A stretch of 40,902 bases of DNA from Trileptium ribeirensis (GCA_030248225.1 JASANE010024985.1:1-40902); one strand, 5' to 3'. Positions 23,239-34,600 are shown, numbered from the stretch's first letter. Translations and numbers: made by a program. Notes: a model not told the origin generated them from the letters alone.

Positions 23239-23700
23239 TTATATCGATGCTTTGTTTCCTCTTCCTTCGTTCCTAAATTTTCGGTTCCAGGAACTATATA
23301 CTGGTGGTCTCGACATACAGTCTGAATTCTGGTGATATCGTCCCGCTTTGTATACGATTGTACATTCATATTCGAGGATCTTGATAGCCATTCGGGCTAA
23401 TCGCACGGTCATTTGGTCTAGTGCTCGTTTATTGTTAAGAATTTGGACCAGCGGTGCATGATCCGTGAAAATTATTGTGTGGTTTCCCAATAAATACGGT
23501 CGGAAATGTTGGACTGCACGGATTACTGAGAAGCATTCTTGTTCCGTAATTGAGTATATATCGAGTTTCTTCATCAGGGTATTTGTTACTACCGTAATGG
23601 ATTCCGTGTTCGCTATCTGTTTCGTCCTCTTGAGCAAGGATATATCCAATATCATATAGGATTAACGCTGTTGTAGTTTCGTGCCGGTTTTCGGTGAGAA
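23239..23700 (-). pseudogene. Ty3/Gypsy RNase H domain remnant, left copy
   Basis: Minus-strand motifs of a Ty3/Gypsy RNase H are present: DIYSITEQECFSVIRAVQHF (the Glu region), HTIIFTDHAPLVQIL (the Asp region), then RLARMAIKILEYECTIVYKAG and RYHQNSDCMSRPP, the usual end of the domain. The start of the domain, where the first catalytic Asp belongs, is damaged near 23650-23700 and upstream reverse transcriptase is not recognisable. It is repeated in inverted orientation at 34060-34600. Confidence 0.9.
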
Positions 23701-24011
23701 TCTATCGCAGTGTTCATGCCCATGAAAATTTTTGATTTCGTCAGAGCAATGGAGAATTGAAGGTACGAGCTACTTATGTAGATTACTAATTACAGCATTT
23801 ATCGACATGGTGGCCTTCAAATGGCGTGTCTGATGGATTGTTATAAACAATTATATATCATGTTTTAGATTCATCATCATATGCTAACGGCTATCGTAAG
23901 CTACGGTACGTTATATTTAACAAATAAAAATAATAAAAATTGCTGTATTGTGTGTTAAATAACGAACTATTCTACATCGTCAATAATTACAATGTTCCTG
24001 CAATTGTTGGA

Positions 24012-26771
24012 ATGGCGGATTCGATGTGGGATACCGATAGCGAAGGTGGGTCCTCGTAGGGTTCTGATTGGTTGTATGACTTAGAGTCAGAGCCCGGGGA
24101 TACCCTTCTTGAACGTTCAATTGACGGGGTAGATCAACAGCTGGTTTGACCAGAGGGACAGCAAGGTCCACCGTGGAGAGATCGTAACCATCCAGTACGG
24201 AACTTATACGCGTGGACCAATGGACTAGAGTTGGTTGGTCGAGAGTGCATGCACCCCGCTAGTGTAGTTGTTGATGCTAGGGGTCAAATTGAGTCAGCGA
24301 TAAGCATTATCGAACGTTCTGCTACCAACTTGATAGCGTGTGATATGGAGGGTGTGAACATTAGCTATCGCCAACAACACCAATTTCGAGAAACATGGGA
24401 AAAATATTTACACACACATGAAAAGGACCCGTTTGATGTGTGCTGGCAATGGTTACCACGCAATGCACGTCTGTGGATCGATCCAAAATGGTTAGCGTAT
24501 GCCGAAGGATGACGTCGTACGGCGGCTGTTGCCTTACAAGTAGCCACGATCGAAGGAGTCGTCATTTTCGACTTGATGGCGATTGGCCCAAACATGCCCA
24601 CACCTTTATACGCGTGTATCACGTCAGATGAGCGGCTTAAAATTTTGTGGGTTATGCCGGATTCTGGCACGTACGATATCTGCAATTCAACGAACCATTC
24701 CCATATGCTAATTCGATGGATTTGCAAGCGGCTGTAGGTCGTCGGTACAGTTTGCTACGATTTTTCTACTTGTTCAACAGACGCATTCGACAAGATCCGA
24801 CGCCGTTTGGTACAACATTATTGGGAGGAATCCGTATGCGGCAGGTAGGTGCTGGTGAGTGGGTGCTCAACTTAGAAGTGTATCGACGGTTCGTTCGATA
24901 TAGTGCCCATGATGTCATGCTCATTGATGACGGTGCGCCCAATTCGGGGACGAGGGAGAACACACAATTTCAGGGACGAGACAGAACTTCCCCAATCAGC
25001 GTGTATGCTGTTGTAATGTGCTATTCGAGCGCCATTCCAACAACCGATAACAGTAGTGAATCCAGAACGACCGCGTACAATAGATATGCTCACGAATAGA
25101 ACAGTTACAGTCGCCTACGAGCACATTCGACAACAAGAACAGGTTGCGGCTGTTGCTGAGCAACCGCCTACTAGCATGGTGACGAGTGGTCAGGAAATTT
25201 CTCCTTCGTTGCACGTCGAGTTACAGTTGGGAAATTTGTGTGGTTCGGAATTGACGCAAATGCGGGAACATTGCAACAACCCGTACCTCCGTCGACAGTG
25301 CAATTGGATGGTATGCCGCTAATGCAGCATAAGCAGCTAGGCACGCGAGTCGATACTGCACTGCACTATTTGCATCGAATTGACGAAAACCATCATGTTC
25401 AAATGGAATCGCGACGCATAGAGCTCGACCATGCGAATAGCGAAATTACTGAACTGAAACGCAAAGCTAAATGGAAGAAGAATTACAGGAACGCAAAACA
25501 CGTGGAACACAGACGAAAAATAAAAAGCAACGCACAGCAAGTCGTCAAGCGCGCGCCGCATGTCTCAACGGTTACGAGAAAGCGAATAGCGAATCTAGTG
25601 ACAGTGATCGTGAAGCGAGGCAAATAACGTGCCCCATCGGTTACTGTGTTAGAACCAGCAACAACGACAGGAACTAATTTATCAATACTGAGCAACGCTC
25701 AACGTCTGTGGCAATTTTCGTGCTGTCTTTCGTGTTTATGCCAGCTGTTTCAACATTAACGGTGACGTACCCAGGCACAGCAGAAACCGAGCGAAGTGGA
25801 AACGTTCGAAGAAGCATCAACAGTTCCTCCTACAAGAACGGTTTGATCAACGTCAACGGAAAAAGGAGCAACTGCTATGGCTGCAGTGCAACCGCCTGTG
25901 CAACTCAGCATCGGAAAAACGCGATGCCGGTCAGTTAGCGCTCCTTAGCGAACGACGAAGCGCTATGAAAATTACGTCGCTACAATTTAATGGCAACGAT
26001 TTACGAACAAGTCTCACCGTTTGGTCATCGGTTAATTTAGCATTACTTCACGTTCTACCAAACGTAAAGTGATGCAACAATGTCGTCACGCATGCACATG
26101 CTACTGCAATTTTTGCGCTATTAATGGCGACGTGAATTCAAACCAATAGGCGAACGCCGACAATATGTTACCGATCACGAGTTAAGTGACATGTTCTTCA
26201 AATTGGAAGAACGTGACCGTAACATCATTTTCAGAAACAATGGGACGTTGCAATTACACCGGAACTATACAATATTTTTATGCGTCGATTGGCGTAGATG
26301 GAACGAGAATTCGCATATGAAATGCTGGCGCACGATGAGCAGTATTGCGATTCAACATTTTCCGCGAAATGTCTTCATCGTGCTCAGTCGGCCCAGTGGA
26401 AAATGACGTGCAACGGGACATGCTACGCTATGCTGACGCGCGATCGGGCATCTCGAGTCAAGTAGCGCGAGTTCGTGACAACCCTTTTCCGGACTGGATT
26501 ACCAACAGCTACGCGATAATGTCGATGATATGGAATGTCGCTTTAGAGGATCAACCAATTTCTCAAGAACACTTGAACACTCGAACAACAAGAAAAATTT
26601 CAACGATTGGTCTGAGCGAGTCTCGCTACAGGCGCTGCGACAAATTTCAACCGCATTTGTACGCGCACTCCGTTCAATTACGCGATGGTATGACCAAGGC
26701 AATGACAGTCCAGGACATCCTGCATCGCTGCCACTGGCCACTCTATTTGCCAAAAACAACGTCGTGATTAG
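24012..26771 (+). pseudogene. DEDDy 3'-5' exonuclease-domain gene (Exd1/RNase D type), left outer copy, broken
   Basis: Start ATG at 24012, stop TAG at 26769-26771: 2,760 bases, a length divisible by three although frames change inside. The N-terminal third carries all signatures of a DEDDy exonuclease. ExoI is ACDMEGVN (Asp 24342, Glu 24348), followed by LQVATIEGVVIFDLMA. ExoII is NSMDLQAA (Asp 24719), and ExoIII is RYSAHDVM (Tyr 24899, Asp 24911). Such domains trim RNA or DNA from the 3' end; some relatives, such as Exd1, act in piRNA pathways and are catalytically dead, but here the acidic residues are retained. About 50 residues separate ExoI from the LQVAT strand, longer than usual. After it come a probable coiled coil (about 25345-25460), a Lys/Arg/Ser-rich and then Thr/Gln/Pro-rich tail, and a helical C-terminal region with no known family. 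In-frame stops occur near 24057, 24148 and 24510, with a one-base loss near 24647. No introns are evident. Confidence 0.78.
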
Positions 26772-27022
26772 AACAATATAACCATATTGCTATTTCGGCC
26801 ATTTCGGCGCATCCGAAGCAGTAATAGAAAGAACTTTAAAAAGTATCAAGTATAACCTCATTAAATTTGACGTCAGTTAATTCGGCTTTGAAATCGCGAA
26901 CGTTTGACACTGTTTGGTTCGTTATATTTGTCCCAAAATGCGTAGCGAAATTACATTTCGATCACTGAATGTCCCAACAATATTTACATTTATTAACGCT
27001 GTGCGAAATGGACGCTGCTGAG
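26772..27022. other. Downstream flank of exonuclease copy
   Basis: About 250 bases between the exonuclease stop and the hAT-like element, mirrored at 30719-30959. Possibly 3' untranslated sequence of the gene. No coding frame. Confidence 0.4.
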
Positions 27023-27288
27023 TAGAGTTGCAGCCGGGTCCGGGTCCGGGTATTCCGGGTATTTTTTCGAAGCCGGGTCCGGGTCCGGGTATTCGTTTTC
27101 ACTCCCGTGGTCCGGGTCCGGCATTTTGTTTTTCACTCCTGTCCGGGTCCGGGTCCGGGTATTCGTTTTCACTCCTGTCCGGGTCCGGGTCCGGGTATTC
27201 GTTTTCACTCCTGTCCGGGTCCGGGTCCGGGTATTTATTTTCACTCCTGTCCGGGTCCGGGTATTTTTTTTCGGTCGTTGCAACTCTA
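27023..27288 (+). mobile_element. 266-bp hAT-like MITE with CCGGGT arrays, left copy
   Basis: Starts TAGAGTTGCAGCC and ends CGTTGCAACTCTA (imperfect terminal inverted repeats). It is flanked by a perfect 8-bp direct repeat, CTGCTGAG (27015-27022 and 27289-27296), which fits hAT insertion. The interior is almost wholly the hexamer CCGGGT in short runs separated by ATTCGTTTTCACTCCT, giving a 36-bp tandem unit. Gly/Ser/Pro frames on one strand and Arg/Thr frames on the other are translations of the repeat, not genes. The mirror copy is at 30440-30710. Confidence 0.88.
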
Positions 27289-27407
27289 CTGCTGAGTCCT
27301 GAATATCAGGAACTCTGTTATTCGTAAAAATTTTTGGTTTGGTCGCGTCATGACAATTATCGCGGGTTTCGCGTTTTTGTCCTATTTTGCTACACGTTTT
27401 ACGAGCG

Positions 27408-28835
27408 ATTCCATTCTGCAACATGATGCCTTTGTGTCAATTCGATGCAAATAGTGCAGTGCATATTTTTATGCGTGCCTAGCTGCTTATGTTGCATTAG
27501 CGGCATACCATTCAATTGCACTGTCGACGGAGGTACGGGTTGTTGCAATGTTCCCGCATTTTTGTGTTTTTGAACCACAACAAATCTTCCCAACTGTAAC
27601 TCGACGTGCAACGAAGGAGAAATTTCCTGACCACTCGTCACCATGCTAGTAGGCGGTTGCTCAGCAACAGCCGCAACTGTTCTTGTTGTCGAATGTGCTC
27701 GTAGGCGACTTGTAACTGTTCTATTCGTGAGCATATCGATCGGACGCGGTCGTTCTGATTCACGACTGTTATCGGTTGTTGGAATGGCGCTCGAATAGCA
27801 CATTAATAAACAGCAGCACGCTGATTGGTATCGTCTGTCCCCTAAAATTGTGTGTTCTCCCTCGTCCCCGAATTGGGCGCACCGTCATCAATGAGCATGA
27901 CATCATGGGCACCATACTAGAACGAACCGTCGATACACTTCGTAAGTTGAGGCATCATTACCAGCACCTACCTGCCGCATACGGATTCCTCCCAATAATG
28001 CCTTGCTACCAAACGGCGTCGGGATCTTGTCGAATGCGTCTGTTTCCACAACCCCACAAACCGGTCAGCAAACTGTACCGACGACCTACAGCCGCTTGCT
28101 AATCTACAACAGTCCAGCCAACATACTGGAATGGTTTGTTGAATTCCACACAGGGTTGCATGCCAGTATCCGGCATAGCCAGATAAAATTTTAAGCCGCT
28201 CATCTGACGTGATACACGCGTGATAAAGCGCGTCCGCATGCTTCGGGCACAACCGCGAGTTAAGTCATAAAATGACGACTCCTTCGATCGTGGCTACTTG
28301 TAAAGGCAACAGCCGCCGTACTGACGTCATCCTTCGGCATACGTTGAAACCATTTTGGATTGATCCACAGATCGTGCATTGCGTGGTAACTCATTGCCAG
28401 CACACATCAATAACGGGTCCTTTTTCATGTGTGTCCCCACATTTTCCGATGTTTCTGAAATTGGTGTTGTTGGCGATAGCTAATGTTTTTACACCCTCCA
28501 TATCACACGCTATCTAAGTTGGTAGCAGAACGGTTCCATAATGCTTATCGTTTATTCCACTTGATCCCTGACCATCAAACAACGACACTTTAGCGGGGCG
28601 CACGGTACCTCAACTAAAAAACGAACTTTAGTCCATTGGTCCATGCGTATAAGTTCCGAATCTCTACGGGCTCTGAGTCATCTTCAAAATGTGGACCTTG
28701 CTGTCCCTCTGGTCAAACCAGCTGTTGATCTTACCGCTTAATTTGAACGTTCAAGAAGGAAATTTGGGCTCTGACTCTAAGTCATATAAAAAATCAAAAT
28801 CCTTACCAGGGACCCACCTTCGCTATCGGGATCCC
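27408..28835 (-). pseudogene. Partial exonuclease-domain copy, left inner (inverted)
   Basis: Minus-strand copy of the N-terminal half of the exonuclease gene, equivalent to about 24020-25415. It includes the palindrome-facing start region near 28835, the ITSDERLKIL phrase (about 28200) and the tail up to the coiled-coil start near 27420. Frames break every 50-150 bases through one- or two-base indels. Unlike the outer copies it reads KHADALYHACITSDERLKIL-type sequence and keeps the frame across the LSGYAG site, so it represents a distinct variant. It is joined to outside sequence at a word CGTTTTACGAGCG near 27390-27405. Confidence 0.75.
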
Positions 28836-28838
28836 ACG

Positions 28839-28887
28839 AAGCAATACGAAACTGAACACAAGACGTCGCATCAGCCACGAATCGCTA
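28839..28887. other. 49-nt loop at the centre of the palindrome
   Basis: The arms face each other as ATCCCACG (ending 28838) and CGTGGGAT (starting 28888). The 49 bases between them have no mirror partner. Such a short spacer would allow cruciform extrusion in DNA or a long perfect hairpin in RNA. Confidence 0.85.
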
Positions 28888-28889
28888 CG

Positions 28890-30318
28890 TGGGATACCGA
28901 TAGCGAAGGTGGGTCCCTCCTAAGGTTCCTGATTGGTTGTATGACTTAGAGTCAGAGCCCTGGTATACTTCTTGAACGTTCAATTTACGGGGTAAGATCA
29001 ACAGCTGGTTTGACCAGAGGGACAGCAAGGTCCACCCCGTGGAGACGACTCTGTAACCATCCAGCTACGGAACTTATACGCGTGGACCAATGGACTAGAG
29101 TTCGGTTCGCTCATGTAGTGCATGCACCCCGCCTAGCGGTAGTTGGTCTACGCTAAGGGGTCAAATTTAGTCAGCGATAAGCATTGTCGAGCTATTCTGC
29201 TACCAACTTAGATAGCGTGTGATATGGAGGGTGTACGAACATTAGCTATCGCCAACAACACCAATTTCAGAAACATGGGAAAATATTTACACACACATGA
29301 AAAAGGACCCGTGTTTGATGTGTGCTGGCAATCGTGAATTATGCGATGCATGCTCTGTGGATCTATCCAAAGCGGCTTAAGCGCACGCCGAAGGATGACG
29401 CCTCAACGGCGGCTGTTGCCTTTACAAGTAGCCACGATCGAAGGAGTTGTCATTTCCTTACTTGACTCGCGATTGTGCCCGAAACATGCTGACACCCGTC
29501 AGGATGCGTGTATCACGTCAGATGAGCGGCTTAAAATTTTGTCGGGTTATGCCGGATTCTGGCACACAACTATATCTGCAATTCAACTGACGATTCCACT
29601 ACGCTCCCCAAAATTTTGATGATCCGCAAGCGGCTGTAGGTCGTCGGTACAGTTTGCTGATTGATTTTTCCACTCGTTCAAGAATACGCATTCGACAAGA
29701 TCCTGATGCCGTTCGGGAGCAATACATTATCGGGAGGAATCCGTATGCGGCAGGTAGGTGCTGGTGAGGCGGCGTCAACTTAAGAAGTGTATCGACGGTT
29801 CGTTCTAGTATAATGCCCATTATGTCACGCTGATTGATGACGGTGCGCCCAGTCCTGGGACGAGGCCCCCCCCCCCATTTCAGCGGTTATACCCTCCCGA
29901 TCAGCGTGTATGCTGTTTGCTAATGTGCTATTCGAAGCGCGCATTCCAACAACCGATAACAGTAGTGAATCCAGAACGACCGCGTGAGAAGCAACAGATA
30001 GCTGCTCACGAATACAACAGTTACAAGTCGCCTACGAGCACATTCGACAACAAGAACAGGTTGCGGCTGTTGCTGAGCAACCGCCTATGAGCATGGTGAC
30101 GAGTGGTCAGGAAGTTCTCCTTTGTTGCACGTCGAGTTACAGTCGGAAATTCGCGTGGTTCGGAATTGACGCAAATGCGGGACATTCTGCAAGAACCGTA
30201 AATCCTCCGCCCGACAGTGCACTTTAATGCATGTGAAATGCAGCATAAGCAGCTAGGCACGAAGGAGTTGATATGGCATGATTTGCATCGAATTGACGAA
30301 AACCATCACGTTCAATGG
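28890..30318 (+). pseudogene. Partial exonuclease-domain copy, right inner
   Basis: Plus-strand copy of the N-terminal half of the exonuclease gene, facing the left inner copy across the 49-nt loop. It carries LQVATIEGVV (about 29426), CPKHAD and ITSDERLKILSGYAGFWH (about 29515), but is fragmented by many small indels and a run of about ten C near 29867. It matches the left inner copy's variant more than the outer copies, yet differs from it by many indels. Confidence 0.75.
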
Positions 30319-30439
30319 ATTCTGCTCGTAAAACGTGTAGCAAAATAGGACAAAACGGAAACCGGCGATAATTGTCATGACGCGACCAAACCAAAAATTT
30401 TTACGAAGAACAGAGTTCCTGATATTCAGGACTCAGCAG

Positions 30440-30710
30440 TAGTAGTTGCAACGACCGAAAAAAAAATACCCGGACCCGAATAGTAGTGAAAATAAATAAC
30501 CGGATCCTGTACTGCGAACAGGAGTGAAAACGAATACCCGGACCCGGACCCGGACAGGAGTGAAAACGAATACCCGGACCCGGACCCGGACAGGAGTGAA
30601 AACGAATACCCGGACCCGGACCCGACAGGAGTGAAAACGAATACCCGGACCCGGACCCGGCTTCGAAAAAATACCCGGAATACCCGGACCCGGACCCGGC
30701 TGCAACTCTA
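30440..30710 (-). mobile_element. 271-bp hAT-like MITE with CCGGGT arrays, right copy
   Basis: Inverted copy of 27023-27288, flanked by CTCAGCAG (30432-30439 and 30711-30718), the reverse complement of the target duplication at the left copy. Identical target duplications mean the insertion happened once, before the arms were duplicated. One end has a small insertion (TAGTAGTTGC in place of TAGAGTTGC), and the hexamer array differs in length. Confidence 0.88.
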
Positions 30711-30959
30711 CTCAGCAGCGTCCATTTCGCACAGCGTTAATAAATGTAAATATTGTTGGGACATTCAGTGATCGAAATGTAATTTCGCTACGCATTTTGG
30801 GACAAATATAACGAACCAAACAGTGTCAAACGTTCGCGATTTCAAAGCCGAATTAACTGACGTCAAATTTAATGAGGTTATACTGATACTTTTTAAAGTT
30901 ATTTCTATTACTGCTTCGGATGCGCAAAATGGCAAAAATAGCAATATCGTTATATTGTT

Positions 30960-33716
30960 CTAATCCCGACGTTGTTTTGGCAAATAGAGTGGCCAGTCAC
31001 ACTCTTGTGGCAGCGATGCAGGATGCCCTGGACTGTCGTTGCCTTGGTCATACCATCGCGTAATTGAACGGAGTGCGCGTACAAATGCGGTTGAAAATTG
31101 TCGCAGCGCCTGTGGCGAGACTCGCTCGACCAATCGTTGAAATTTTTCTTGTTGTTCAAGTATTAAGTGTTCTTGAATTCGTTGATCGTCTAAACAACAT
31201 TCCATATCATCGACATCATCGCGTAGCTGTTGGTAATCCGAGTCCGGAAAAGCGTAGTCGCGAACTCGCGCTACTTGACTCGAGATGCCCGATCGCGCGT
31301 CAGCATAGCGTAGCATGTCCCGTTGCACGTCATTTTCCCACTTGGGCCGACTAGACACGATGAAGACATTTCGCGGAAAATGTTGAATCGCAATACTGCG
31401 TCGTCGCAACATTTCATATGCGAATCCTCATTCCATGTACGCCAATCGACGCATAAAAATATTGTATAGTTCCGGTGTAATTGCAACGTCCCATTGTTTC
31501 TGAAAAATGATATTACGGACACGTTCTTCCCATTTGAAGAACATGTCACTTAACTCGTGATCGGTAACATATTGTCGGCGTTCACCTATTTGTTTGAATT
31601 CACGTCGCAATTAATCGCGCAAAAGTTGCAGTAGCATGTGCATGCGTGACGACATTGCTGCATCACTTAGCGATTGGTAGAACGTGAAGTAATGCTAAAT
31701 TAACCGATGACCAAACGGTGAGACTTGTTCGTAAATCGTTGTCATTAAATTGTAGCGACGTCATTTTGATAGCGCTTCGTCGTTCGCTAAGGAGCGCTAA
31801 CTGACCGGCATCGCGTTTTTCCGATGCTGGTTGCACAGGCGGTTGCACTGCAGCCATAGCAGTTGCTCCTTTTTCCGTTGACGTTGATCGAACCGTTCTT
31901 GTAGGCGGAACTACTGATGCTTCTTCGAACGTTTCCACTTCGCTCGGTTTCTGCTGTGCCTCGGTAGTCACCGTTAATGTTGAAACAGCTGGCGTAGACG
32001 CGAAAGACGGCGCGAAAATTGCCGCCGACGTTGAGCGTTGCTCAGTATGATAAATTAGTTCCTGTCGTTGTTGTGGTTGTAACACAGTAACCGATGGGGC
32101 ACGTTGTTTGCCTCGCTTCACGATCACTGTCACTAGATTCGCTATTCGCTTTCTCGTAACCGTTGCGACGTGCGGCGCGCGCTTGACGACTTGCTGTGCG
32201 TTGCTTTTTATTTTTCGTCTGTGTTCCACGTGTTTTGCGTTCCTGTGATTCTTTCTCCATTAGCTTGCGTTTTGGTTCAGTAATTTGGCTATACGCATGG
32301 TCGAGCTCTATGCGTCGCGATTCCATTTGAACATGATGGTTTTCGTCAATTCGATGCAAATAGTGCAGTGCAGTATCGACTCGCGTGCCTAGCTGCTTAT
32401 GCTGCATTAGCGACATACCATCCAATTGCACTGTCGACGGAGGTACGGGTTGTTGCAATGTTCCCGCATTTGCGTCAATTCCGAACCACACAAATTCCCA
32501 ACTGTAACTCGACGTGCAACGAAGGAGAAATTTCCTGACCACTCGTCACCGTGGTAGTAGGCGGTTGCTCAGCAACAGCCGCAACCTGTTCTTGTTGTCG
32601 AATGTGCTCGTAGGCGACTGTAACTGTTCTATTCGTGAGCATATCCATTGTACGCGGTCGTTCTGGATTCACTACTGTTATCGGTTGTTGGAATGGCGCT
32701 CGAATAGCACATTACACCAGCATACACGCTGATTGGGGAAGTTCTCTCTCGTCCCTGAAATTGTGTGTTCTCCCTCGTCCCCGAATTGGGCGCACCGTCA
32801 TCAATGAGCATGACATCATGGGCACTATATCGAACGAACCGTCGATACACTTCTAAGTTGAGCACCCACTCACCAGCACCTACCTGCCGCATACGGATTC
32901 CTCCCAATAATGTTGTACCAAACGGCGTCGCATCTTGTCGAATGCGTCTGTTGAACAAGTAGAAAAATCGTAGCAAACTGTACCGACGACCTACAGCCGC
33001 TTGCAAATCCATCGAATTAGCATATGGGAATGGTTCGTTGAATTGCAGATATCGTACGTGCCAGAATCCGGCATAACCCACAAAATTTTAAGCCGCTCAT
33101 CTGATGTGATACACGCGTATAAAGGTGTGGGCATGTTTGGGCCAAGCGCCATCAAGTCGAAAATGACGACTCCTTCGATCGTGGCTACTTGTAAGGCAAC
33201 AGCCGCCGTACGACGTCATCCTTCGGCATACGCTAACCATTTTGGATCGATCCACAGACGTGCATTGCGTGGTAACCATTGCCAGCACACATCAAACGGG
33301 TCCTTTTCATGTGTGTGTAAATATTTTTCCCATGTTTCTCGAAATTGGTGTTGTTGGCGATAGCTAATGTTCACACCCTCCATATCACACGCTATCAAGT
33401 TGGTAGCAGAACGTTCGATAATGCTTATCGCTGACTCAATTTGACCCCTAGCATCGACAACTACACTAGCGGGGTGCATGCACTCTCGACCAACCAACTC
33501 TAGTCCATTGGTCCACACGTATAAGTTCCGTACTGGATGGTTACGATCTCTCCACGGTGGACCTTGCTGTCCCTCTGGCCAAACCAGCTGTTGATCTACC
33601 CCGTCAATTGAACGTTCAAGAAGGGTATCCCCGGGCACTGACTCTAAGTCATACAACCAATCAGAACCCTACGAGGACCCACCTTCGCTATCGGTATCCC
33701 ACATCGAATCCGCCAT
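30960..33716 (-). pseudogene. DEDDy 3'-5' exonuclease-domain gene, right outer copy, broken
   Basis: Start codon at 33716, stop at 30960-30962: 2,757 bases against 2,760 in the left copy. It has the same motif order (ACDMEGVN, LQVATIEGVV, NSMDLQAA, RYSAHDVM). It shares the stops equivalent to 24057 and 24510 and the frame loss at 24647, so this damage predates the duplication. It lacks the left copy's stop at 24148 (Trp here). The 3' half is better preserved than on the left: frames of 166 and 188 codons (32042-32542 and 31663-32229) show the coiled coil, a Ser/Asp/Arg tail and a Thr/Ser/Gln/Pro-rich region. A 150-codon C-terminal frame (30960-31412) is rich in helix-forming residues and matches no family I know. 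Confidence 0.78.
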
Positions 33717-34059
33717 TCCAACAATTGCAGGAACATTGTAATTATTGACGATGTAGAATAGTTCGTTATTTAACACACAATACAGCAATTTTTATTATTT
33801 TTATTTGTTAAATATAACGTACCGTAGCTTACGATAGCCGTTAGCATATGATGATGAATCTAAAACATGATATATAATTGTTTATAACAATCCATCAATA
33901 AGACGCCATTTGAAGGCCACCATGTTGATAAATGCTCTTGTATTAATAATCTACATAAGTAGCTGAAACCTTCAATTCTCCATTGCTCTGACGAAATCAA
34001 AAATTTTCATGGGCATGAACACTGCGATAGATTCTCACCGGAAACCGGCACGAAACTTC

Positions 34060-34600
34060 AACAGCGTTAATCCTATATGATATTGGATATATCCTTGCTC
34101 AAGAGGACGAAACAGATAGCGAACACGGAATCCATTACGGTAGTAACAAAGAAATAACCTGGATGAAGAAACCTAGATATACTCAATTACGGAACAAGAA
34201 TGCTTCTCAGTAATCCGTGCAGTCCAACATTTCCGCACCGTATTTATTGGAAAACCAAAACACAATAATTTTCACGGATCATGCACCGCTGGTCCAAATT
34301 CTTAACAATAAACGAACACTAGACCAAATGACCGTGCGATTAGCCCGAATGGCTATCAAGATCCTCGAATATGAATGTACAATCGTATACAAAGCGGGAC
34401 GATATCACCAGAATTCAGACTGTATTTCGAGACCACCAGTATATAGTTCCTGGAACCGAAAATTTAGGAACGAAGGAAGAGGAAAACAGAGCATCGATAT
34501 AAACCGCTAACAGCCAAAAGAATTAGCGGAAATCAACAGCAGGCGATCCAGATAGAGACCAAGAAATAAAAGAAACAAAAAAGCAACCAATAGCGACCGC
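34060..34600 (+). pseudogene. Ty3/Gypsy RNase H domain remnant, right copy
   Basis: Inverted copy of 23146-23700. It shows NTIIFTDHAPLVQIL, RLARMAIKILEYEC and RYHQNSDCISRPP. A deletion removes a few codons near 34235-34245 and the frame breaks before the start of the linker. It ends with the palindrome at about 34600. Confidence 0.88.

Larger units (their letters stand above)
23146..28838 (+). repeat. Left arm of 11.45 kb palindrome
   Basis: Mirrors 28888-34600 in reverse complement. In order it holds the Gypsy RNase H piece, the exonuclease gene (24012-26771), a hAT-like element (27023-27288) and an inverted partial exonuclease copy (27408-28835). The outer 4.2 kb is nearly identical to the other arm, while the inner 1.4 kb is much more divergent, mainly by small indels. 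The outer edge lies within the Gypsy linker (GTCGCTATTGGTTGC). Confidence 0.93.
28888..34600 (-). repeat. Right arm of 11.45 kb palindrome
   Basis: Reverse complement of 23146-28838 over its whole length. It contains an inner exonuclease copy (28890-30318), the hAT-like element (30440-30710), the outer exonuclease copy (30960-33716) and the Gypsy RNase H piece (34060-34600). Past 34600 the sequence changes abruptly to unrelated DNA upstream of the first visible Elongin B exon, whereas on the left side the Gypsy linker continues past 23146. Confidence 0.93.

Noticed and set aside
27033..27262. Telomere-like repeat
   Set aside because: The hexamer CCGGGT is not an arthropod telomere motif (TTAGG) and is bounded by transposon ends.
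27028..27327. Gly/Ser/Pro-rich repetitive proteins (also 30433-30705)
   Set aside because: Translations of CCGGGT hexamer arrays in a MITE-like element.
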